This document shows positions 6,435-11,604 of a DNA stretch of 11,604 bases, piece by piece. The position numbers and the translations under genes are program-made. This stretch comes from Planctomycetota bacterium (lineage in GTDB: Bacteria; Planctomycetota; SZUA-567). The stretch is taken from assembly GCA_031270145.1 (NCBI GenBank), contig JAISYD010000038.1:1-11604 (forward strand), read 5' to 3'. Under the pieces are notes generated by a model. That model had not been told where the DNA came from. It did no database searches and saw only the letters and a list, made by a program, of their open reading frames with translations. Position 1 is the stretch's first letter. Each line of letters begins with the position of its first letter.

Positions 6435-7664
6435 ATGAAAACCATCGGCATCATCGCCAGTTGCGACACCAAGCTCAAGGAAGTGGAGTTCATGCGGGAG
6501 CGCCTCGGCCGCGCCGGCTTCTCGTCCCTGGTCATCGACATATCGATCGGCCCCGGCCAGCCCGCCGGCGCCGACGTCAGCCGCGAGGAGGTGTTCCTGA
6601 ACGCCGGCCTGAGGTGGGAGGAAATCCGCGACCGGCCGAAGGGCGACCTCATGGCGCTCGTCGCCCCGGCCGCCAAGGCGACGGTACTGAAATTGTACCG
6701 CGAGGGCCGATTCGACGGAATGCTGTCGGCCGGCGGAATCCAAAACACGTCGGTGGCGGCGGCGGCCATGCAAGCCCTGCCCATCGGCTTTCCCACCGTC
6801 CTCGCCTCCACCGTCGCCAGCGGCGAGCGCAGCTTCGGCAGCGTCGCCGGCGACAAGGACATCGTCCTCATCCCGTCCATCTCCGACTTCACCGGCATCA
6901 ACCCGGTCACCCGGGTCATCCTCGCCAATGCCTGCGCCGCCGTGGCCGGCATCGCCAGGCATGCGGGGACGCCGGTACGGAAGGGCGGCAAACCGGTCGT
7001 CGGCCTCACCCTGATGGGGGTGACGAACGACGGCGCCGCGGCCGCGGCCGGGGAATTGGAACGGCACGGCATTGAAACCATCGGCTTCCACGCCACCGGC
7101 GCCGGCGGCCGGGTCATGGAACAGATGGCCGAGGACGGCATCCTCGACGGCGTCCTCGACCTCACCACCCACGAAATCACCGCCGAATATTTCGGCGGCG
7201 GCTTCTCGTTCGGTGCCCTGAAGCGGCTGGAAAAAACCGCCCGCCTGGGCATTCCGCTAGTGGCGTCCACCGGCGGCCTTGACTTTATCGACTTTCCGGT
7301 GGACAATTTGCCTGCGCGCATGGACGAGCGCATTTACAACTTGCACAACCCCCTCCTCGCCCACATCAAGATACTCCCGGACGAGGCGGCGGAGGTGGGC
7401 AGGATATTCGCCAACCGCCTGAACCTGGCGAAAAAGGGCGCGCGGCTCATCCTCCCCACCGAGGGCATGCGCAAAAACACCCGTCCCGGCGGCAACCTAT
7501 ACGCCCCGGAGACGGATCGGGCGTTATTGGAAACCATTGCGCGCAACGCAGGACCGAACGTCCGGATCGAGCGGATAGAGGGCAACCTGGACGACGCCGA
7601 ATGGGGCGTAAAGGCGGCCCACGCCATGCTGGACGAGCTGCGGCGGCGCAAAGCGATCGGCTAA
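6435..7664 (+). CDS. Tm-1-like ATP-binding domain protein (UPF0261 family), function unknown
   Basis: This 409-residue protein is a full-length member of the UPF0261 family, whose N-terminal half resembles the ATP-binding domain of the tomato Tm-1 resistance protein. Recognisable family features are DTK (11-13), the SAGG loop (99-101 region), STVASG (125-130), LMGVTNDG (193-200), FHATGAGG (218-225) and DLTTHE (242-247). The biochemical role in bacteria is not established. Members are often encoded beside a TIM-barrel (phosphoenolpyruvate-hydrolase-like) protein, which is absent here. The start has AAGGG at 6426-6430. The stop is one nucleotide before the RuBisCO-like gene, which implies coupled expression and a shared pathway. 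Since no ordinary sugar kinase is visible, an ATP-dependent step on the pathway intermediate is conceivable, but nothing in the sequence proves it. Confidence 0.88.
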   Translation: MKTIGIIASCDTKLKEVEFMRERLGRAGFSSLVIDISIGPGQPAGADVSREEVFLNAGLRWEEIRDRPKGDLMALVAPAAKATVLKLYREGRFDGMLSAGGIQNTSVAAAAMQALPIGFPTVLASTVASGERSFGSVAGDKDIVLIPSISDFTGINPVTRVILANACAAVAGIARHAGTPVRKGGKPVVGLTLMGVTNDGAAAAAGELERHGIETIGFHATGAGGRVMEQMAEDGILDGVLDLTTHEITAEYFGGGFSFGALKRLEKTARLGIPLVASTGGLDFIDFPVDNLPARMDERIYNLHNPLLAHIKILPDEAAEVGRIFANRLNLAKKGARLILPTEGMRKNTRPGGNLYAPETDRALLETIARNAGPNVRIERIEGNLDDAEWGVKAAHAMLDELRRRKAIG

Positions 7665-7665
7665 A

Positions 7666-8919
7666 ATGCTTAACTACTTCTCCTATCCCCATGACCGCCC
7701 CGAACACGCCGACGGCGACCACATCGTCGCAAGCTACCTCGTTTACGGCGCCAGCCACGCCGACATCCTCGCCAAGGCCGGGGCCTTCGCGGTCGGGCAG
7801 TCGGTCGGCACCTGGATCGAGGTTCCGGGCATCTCCAACGAAATGATCGAGCGGCGCCAGGCGCGGGCGCTGCAAGTCGTCCAGGCGGGCGACGCCGAGG
7901 GGGGACCGACCTTCCTGTTGCGGCTCGCCTTTCCGAGGGAAAACTTCGGCGGCAGCCTCGCCATGCTCATGACCGCGCTGGTCGGCAACGACGTTTCCAC
8001 GGCGCTGTGCGCCCGGCTGGTCGATCTGGAATTGTCTGGCGCGGCCGCCGACGCCTATCCCGGCCCCAAGCAGGGCATCGGGGAACTCCGCGCCCTCACC
8101 GGCGTCAAGAATCGCCCGCTCGTCCTCAACATGATCAAGCCCTGCGCCGGCTTCACGCCGGAGGAGGGGGCGAAACTGTTTCTCGAGGCGGCCAAGGGCG
8201 GCGTCGATCTGATCAAGGACGACGAACTCCTGGGCTCCCCCGCCTACAACCCCGTGGCGAAACGCACCGCGGCCTACCTCAAGGCGGCGGAACAAGCGCG
8301 GGAGACGTCCGGCCGGCTCACCGCCTATTTGCCCAACATCTCGGGGCCTCCCAGGCAAATGCGCGAAAACGCGAAGGCGGTCAGCGAAGCCGGAGCCAGG
8401 GCCTGCCTGGTCAATTTCGTGTTCTGCGGGCTCGACGCCCTGGCGGAACTGGCGGATGAATTCGGCGAGCGGCTGTTCATCATGGCGCATTACGCCGGCG
8501 TCGGAGTCATGGGCTGGGAGCGGGGCGGCATCGCCAACAGCGTGTTCCTCGGCATCCTGCCGCGCCTCGCCGGCGCCCACGCCGTCATGACCATGTTCCC
8601 GAACCGCTCGGACGCCGCCGCCAGGTACGATTTTTACCGCACGGTGCAGGCGCAGCGCCTGCCCATGCGCGCCACCCGGCCCATCCTGACGGCGGTCGGC
8701 GGCGGGGTGACGCCAGTCAACCAGGCCAAGCTGCAGGAGGAATTGGGGCCTGACACCATTATCGGCATCGGCGGCGCCATCCAGGGGCATCCCATGGGTA
8801 CGACCGTCGGGGCCAGGACCGCCATGGCGGCGGTGGCGGCCAGCGCCAGGGGAATTCCCCTGGCGGAAGCGGCGGCCGACGACGAGGGGCTGCGGGCGGC
8901 CCTGGAGCGTTGGGGATAG
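7666..8919 (+). CDS. RuBisCO-like protein, candidate 3-oxo-isoapionate-4-phosphate decarboxylase-type enzyme
   Basis: This 417-residue protein has the RuBisCO large-subunit fold: a short N-terminal domain, then a TIM barrel. The metal/carbamate site is intact as IKDDE, with K184 (equivalent of carbamylated K201), D186 and E187. K158 in MIKPCAG matches catalytic K175. The second lysine of the KPK motif is Cys160, and the loop-6 GK of carboxylating RuBisCO is replaced by FPNRSD (311-316). GGG (345-347) and GGAIQGHPMG (369-378) keep the phosphate-binding glycines. It is therefore a RuBisCO-like protein and not a carbon-fixing enzyme. Characterised families include the enolase/isomerase types of methionine salvage and the decarboxylase (OiaX) and transcarboxylase/hydrolase (OiaT) of D-apionate catabolism. 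The TPI and RpiB homologues next door favour the OiaX-like reaction. It starts 1 nt after the previous stop without a good ribosome site, so it is probably translationally coupled. Confidence 0.88.
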   Translation: MLNYFSYPHDRPEHADGDHIVASYLVYGASHADILAKAGAFAVGQSVGTWIEVPGISNEMIERRQARALQVVQAGDAEGGPTFLLRLAFPRENFGGSLAMLMTALVGNDVSTALCARLVDLELSGAAADAYPGPKQGIGELRALTGVKNRPLVLNMIKPCAGFTPEEGAKLFLEAAKGGVDLIKDDELLGSPAYNPVAKRTAAYLKAAEQARETSGRLTAYLPNISGPPRQMRENAKAVSEAGARACLVNFVFCGLDALAELADEFGERLFIMAHYAGVGVMGWERGGIANSVFLGILPRLAGAHAVMTMFPNRSDAAARYDFYRTVQAQRLPMRATRPILTAVGGGVTPVNQAKLQEELGPDTIIGIGGAIQGHPMGTTVGARTAMAAVAASARGIPLAEAAADDEGLRAALERWG

Positions 8920-9034
8920 CGCGGCGCGGGAAGCGCCGGGGCGCCTGGCGCGCCTGAGGGCAATATCGGCAAAGAAAATTCCGGCCGCGCTTTTGCGGCG
9001 CGCCCCGAAACGGGACAGACAGAAAGGATTGCAC

Positions 9035-9502
9035 ATGCCAGGGAAGATGACCATCGTGGTCGGCTGCGACAACGCCGCCGTTCCCCTGAAGAACGCGCTC
9101 ATCAAGTTCATGGAGGACAAGGGCCACAGCGTCGAGAACATGGGCTGCGACAGCGCCGACGACCCGACCAACTACCCAACCGTCGCCAAGCGGGCCTGCG
9201 AAAGCATCCAGAAGTCGGGCTTCAGCAAAAGAGGCGTCCTCGTCTGCGGCACCGGCATCGGCATGTGCATGACCGCCAACAAGTTCAAGGGCATCCGGGC
9301 CGCCGTCTGCCACGACAACTTCTCCGCCGAGCGCTCCATCCTGTCCAACAACGGCAACGTCATCTGCATGGGCGAACGGGTCATCGGCCACGAACTGGCC
9401 AAGAAGATCCTGGGCGAATGGCTGAGCCTCGAATTCAAGGACGGCTCCTCCACCCCGAAGGTGCGGGAAATAATCGACATTGAAAACGCCAACTTGAAGT
9501 AG
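9035..9502 (+). CDS. RpiB/LacAB-family sugar-phosphate isomerase, candidate D-erythrulose-4-phosphate isomerase
   Basis: This 155-residue protein has the Rossmann-like RpiB fold and the usual family length. The catalytic cysteine is present in CGTGIGM (C71), followed by ANKFKGIRAA and the ICMGERVIG segment. Compared with E. coli RpiB, the GCDH histidine is Asn13 and the RQHN histidine (H98, used to open the furanose ring) is Ser104. An acyclic substrate would not need ring opening, and D-erythrose 4-phosphate cannot close to a furanose, so DerI/EryI activity (D-erythrulose 4-phosphate to D-erythrose 4-phosphate) is a good candidate. It is unlikely to be the housekeeping ribose-5-phosphate isomerase. 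ATG 9035 has AAAGGA at 9023-9028; M5 is a less likely alternative. It follows the RuBisCO-like gene after 115 nt and precedes the TPI homologue by 15 nt. Confidence 0.88.
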   Translation: MPGKMTIVVGCDNAAVPLKNALIKFMEDKGHSVENMGCDSADDPTNYPTVAKRACESIQKSGFSKRGVLVCGTGIGMCMTANKFKGIRAAVCHDNFSAERSILSNNGNVICMGERVIGHELAKKILGEWLSLEFKDGSSTPKVREIIDIENANLK

Positions 9503-9517
9503 GCGGGGGACTCCGGC

Positions 9518-10309
9518 ATGGCGCGCCTCGACAAGCTTTACATCGGCACCAACACCAAGATGTACAAAACCGGGGCCCAGACGGCGGCGTTCCTGGACCG
9601 ACTCGGGCAAAACACCGCCGACCTGGCCCGGGAGGCGCTGGAACTGTTCGTCATCCCATCCTTCACCAGCCTGGAGACGGCCGCGAGACACGCCGCCGCC
9701 GCCGGGATTTCCTTGGGCGCCCAGAATATGGGCTGGGAGGACGAGGGCCCGTTCACCGGCGAAATCTCCCCGCTGATGCTTAAGGAAGTCGGGGTGAAAG
9801 TGGTGGAAATCGGACATTCCGAACGCCGCCATGGGCTGGGAGAGACGGACGAGCAGGAAAACCTCAAGACGCGCTGCGCGCTCCGGCACGGCTTCACGCC
9901 GCTGTTGTGCGTCGGCGAGACGGGGGATCAGAAGGAGGCGGGGATTTCGGACGAGATTCTCCGCATCCAGTTGAAGATCGGGCTGCGGGGCGTGACGGCG
10001 GAGCAGGCCGGGGGATTGTGGATCGCCTACGAACCGGTGTGGGCCATCGGCGCCTCCGGCGTGCCGGCGTCCAGGGAATACGCGGAGGAGAGGCACCAGG
10101 CCATCCGCCGCGTCCTGGTGGAATTGTTCGGCGAGGACGCCGGCGGCGCCGCGCCGATCCTCTACGGCGGCAGCGTCAACCGGCAAAACGCGCCGGAACT
10201 CATCGCCATGCCGGCGGTGGACGGACTGTTCATCGGCCGCGCCGCCTGGGACGCGGACAACTTCAACCGGATTATCCGCGACGTCGTCCCGTTGTGGAAG
10301 GGGAAATGA
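9518..10309 (+). CDS. Triose-phosphate isomerase family protein, candidate L-erythrulose-1-phosphate isomerase (LerI/EryH type)
   Basis: This 263-residue TIM-barrel isomerase keeps all the TPI catalytic residues: N12 and K14 in GTNTKM, H100 in IGHSERR, E172 in AYEPVWAIG and YGGSV near the C terminus. It differs from glycolytic TPI in GTNTKMY (for GNWKMN), the FVIPSFTSL strand, the AQNMGWEDEGPFTGEISP region and a loop 6 of GASGVPAS. From memory these resemble the erythritol-pathway EryH/LerI branch, which interconverts L-erythrulose 1-phosphate and D-erythrulose 4-phosphate. Ordinary TPI activity cannot be excluded. Its place directly after an RpiB homologue and near a RuBisCO-like gene matches the tail of the apionate/erythritol routes. 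GGGGGA at 9505-9510 serves as the ribosome site. Confidence 0.88.
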   Translation: MARLDKLYIGTNTKMYKTGAQTAAFLDRLGQNTADLAREALELFVIPSFTSLETAARHAAAAGISLGAQNMGWEDEGPFTGEISPLMLKEVGVKVVEIGHSERRHGLGETDEQENLKTRCALRHGFTPLLCVGETGDQKEAGISDEILRIQLKIGLRGVTAEQAGGLWIAYEPVWAIGASGVPASREYAEERHQAIRRVLVELFGEDAGGAAPILYGGSVNRQNAPELIAMPAVDGLFIGRAAWDADNFNRIIRDVVPLWKGK

Positions 10310-10357
10310 AACCGGGCGAAACCGCCGGCGGATGGAGAAAGGGAGCGAGGGACAAGC

Positions 10358-10960
10358 ATGCCGGGTTGGCTGGAATTGCGGGAGGGGTTGGCGCTGGCGG
10401 CGAAGCGCGCGTACCGCCGGGGCATTCAGACGGGATCCGGCGGCAACGTCAGCGCCCGGATCCCGGGCAGGGAGCTGATGCTGGTCAAGGCCAGCGGCAG
10501 CTCGTTCGAGGACAGCTCCGTCGACGGCTTCGTCGTCGCCGATTTCGACGGCAAGCTGGTGGAAGGCGCCGGCAAACCGACCCGCGAGGCGCTGCTGCAC
10601 GGCTACCTCTACCGCATCTGCCCCTGGATGGGCGCGGTCGTCCATGCGCACTCGCCCTACGCCATAGCCTGGGCCGCGACCGGCAAGGCGCTTCCGCTAA
10701 CCACCTGGCACGCCAAATTGAAGCTGCCGGCGGAGATCCCCGCCCTGAACGTCCCGTCGCCGATGGTGCGGACCGAGGACTTCCCGCTGGTCAAGGCCAT
10801 CTACGACGCCACGCCGGATCTGCCCGCGTTTTTGCTGGTCGATCACGGCGTCGTGGCGGGAGCGGCGGATGCCGTAAACGCCGAACACACGGCTGAACTT
10901 GTCGAGGAGACGGCGAAAATCGCCTATCTCAAGGCCGTCGCCGCGAAGCTCGGCCTATGA
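10358..10960 (+). CDS. Class II aldolase/adducin family protein (fuculose-phosphate-aldolase-like)
   Basis: This 200-residue, zinc-dependent enzyme is probably cytoplasmic and homotetrameric like its relatives. The fold's motifs are complete: GSGGNVSAR phosphate loop (26-34), KASGSS (45-50), acid/base E77 in PTREALLH, zinc ligands H96 and H98 in VVHAHSPYA, and H163 in LVDHGVV. Relatives include L-fuculose- and L-rhamnulose-phosphate aldolases, L-ribulose-5-phosphate 4-epimerase and 3-oxo-tetronate-4-phosphate decarboxylases (OtnC type). Sequence alone does not separate retro-aldol cleavage from decarboxylation. In this operon it might cleave or decarboxylate a ketose/keto-acid phosphate in a branch parallel to the RuBisCO-like enzyme. 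The start at 10358 has GAGGGA 6 nt upstream. Its TGA overlaps the first possible ATG of the regulator. Confidence 0.87.
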   Translation: MPGWLELREGLALAAKRAYRRGIQTGSGGNVSARIPGRELMLVKASGSSFEDSSVDGFVVADFDGKLVEGAGKPTREALLHGYLYRICPWMGAVVHAHSPYAIAWAATGKALPLTTWHAKLKLPAEIPALNVPSPMVRTEDFPLVKAIYDATPDLPAFLLVDHGVVAGAADAVNAEHTAELVEETAKIAYLKAVAAKLGL

Positions 10961-11013
10961 TCGCCAGGCGGGGGCTGGACAGGCGGCAAGGGGTTGCGGC
11001 CGAGGAAGGCGGG

Positions 11014-11604
11014 ATGGCCGCCCCGGTCAAGATCCAGGCGCAGCGGGTGCCGGAACTGGTCATGGAACAGTTGATGAACTGGATCCTCGACGGCCGGCTG
11101 CATATGGGCCAGAAACTGGTCACGGAAGAACTGGCGCGGCTCCTGGGCGTCAGCCGCATGCCGATCCGCGAGGCGCTGAAGAATCTTGAGAAGCTGGGCG
11201 TCGTCGAGTCGGTGCCCTACGCCGGATCCCGGCTGGCGACCCTGTCCAGATCCGACATCACCCAAATCTACATGATGCGCAAGGCGCTGGAGCCTTTGCT
11301 GGGCTATCACGCCTGCCTCAACGCCAGCGAAGAGGACATCGCCGAGGTCGTCCGCGTCCAGGACGAATTCGAAACGGTGATGCGCGAGGGCAAGCCGACC
11401 GCCCAGGAGGTGTTTATCCAGAATCGGCGCTTCCATTTCGCCATCTACCGCGCCTCCCGGCTGAACAAGATACTCGAAACCGCGTCCATGCTGTGGGACA
11501 ACCTGGCCTTTTGCAAGCTGATCTACGGCCAGACCTACGTCGCCAGCCGGGACGCCGCCGAAAACATGATGCGCGAGCACCGCAAATACGCCAGGGCCCT
11601 GCGG
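11014..11604 (+). CDS. GntR/FadR-family transcriptional regulator (3' truncated by window end)
   Basis: Residues 1-197 are visible and the frame stays open to the last base. An N-terminal winged helix-turn-helix (residues about 8-72; recognition helix around SRMPIREALKNLEKLG) is followed by an all-helical FCD effector domain. In FCD proteins a D/N-x3-H, H, H set binds metal. Here N137-RRF-H141 and H189 (MREHRKYA) are seen, with Asn in place of the commoner Asp and a further histidine probably beyond the window. Two starts compete. ATG 10957 overlaps the aldolase stop (ATGA), while ATG 11014 has a clear GAGGAAGG (11002-11009). The extra 19 residues of the longer form are not typical of the family, so I chose 11014. 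It is probably the operon's own regulator, responding to a sugar acid or phosphate. Confidence 0.9.
   Translation, partial: MAAPVKIQAQRVPELVMEQLMNWILDGRLHMGQKLVTEELARLLGVSRMPIREALKNLEKLGVVESVPYAGSRLATLSRSDITQIYMMRKALEPLLGYHACLNASEEDIAEVVRVQDEFETVMREGKPTAQEVFIQNRRFHFAIYRASRLNKILETASMLWDNLAFCKLIYGQTYVASRDAAENMMREHRKYARALR

Noticed and set aside
5384..7075. Long + strand frame across the hydrolase and Tm-1-like genes, about 563 codons
   Set aside because: It is an out-of-frame shadow. The product is Arg/Pro/His-rich without motifs, and two genes with full motif sets occupy the same DNA.
7666..8919. Photosynthetic or carbon-fixing RuBisCO
   Set aside because: The loop-6 lysine motif and the second KPK lysine are absent, no small subunit or phosphoribulokinase gene is present, and the context is sugar catabolism.
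8920..9034. Possible internal promoter or terminator between the RuBisCO-like and RpiB-family genes
   Set aside because: Only a 5-bp stem (GCCGC/GCGGC) and GC-rich sequence are seen. No promoter hexamers with proper spacing and no U tract follow.
4191..9740. Recurring ATGGGCTGGGA words
   Set aside because: They fall in different genes as chance MGWE-type codons in a GC-rich genome and show no regular spacing or longer repeat.

Overview
The window comes from a GC-rich bacterial chromosome. The coding regions are strongly C/G-ending at third codon positions. A Sec signal peptide on the solute-binding protein, the binding-protein-dependent sugar importer and a FadR-type GntR regulator suggest a Gram-negative heterotroph. 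I cannot assign a taxon from the sequence alone. Every supported gene is on the + strand, and the long antisense ORFs are GC-driven shadows.

Layout. Positions 1-57 are probably the last codons of an unrelated upstream gene, closed by a bidirectional intrinsic terminator at 90-128. The AT-richer stretch 129-713 has no gene. It holds a plausible sigma-70 promoter (398-426), a perfect 17-bp palindrome just downstream of the predicted start (440-456), and a terminator-like hairpin in the presumed leader (587-622). A ten-gene operon-like array then runs from 714 to 10960, followed by a GntR gene cut by the window end. It starts with a complete ribose/xylose-type ABC importer: binding protein 714-1718, double-NBD ATPase 1832-3349, permeases 3346-4416 and 4471-5469. 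The catabolic block follows: a metallo-beta-lactamase-fold lactonase-like hydrolase (5538-6350), a Tm-1-like/UPF0261 protein (6435-7664), a RuBisCO-like protein (7666-8919), an RpiB-family isomerase (9035-9502), a triose-phosphate-isomerase-family isomerase (9518-10309) and a class II aldolase (10358-10960). The regulator gene lies immediately after the aldolase gene.

How the genes may work together. The key combination is RuBisCO-like protein + TPI homologue + RpiB homologue. In characterised D-apionate catabolism, a RuBisCO-like decarboxylase (OiaX) converts 3-oxo-isoapionate 4-phosphate to L-erythrulose 1-phosphate. A TPI homologue (LerI/EryH) then makes D-erythrulose 4-phosphate, and an RpiB homologue (DerI/EryI) makes D-erythrose 4-phosphate. 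The same three families lie in that order here. I therefore infer that the cluster imports and degrades a branched-chain sugar, sugar acid or lactone (apiose, apionate or relative) to a tetrose phosphate. The kinase (OiaK type) and oxidoreductases (e.g. ApnO) expected for that route are not recognisable in the window. Meanwhile a lactonase-fold hydrolase, an uncharacterised Tm-1-like protein and a class II aldolase are present. Either the missing genes lie elsewhere, or this is a variant pathway. The most interesting points are the Tm-1-like gene placed 1 nt before the RuBisCO-like gene, and the RpiB homologue's loss of two normally conserved histidines, including the ring-opening one, which suits an acyclic tetrose phosphate.
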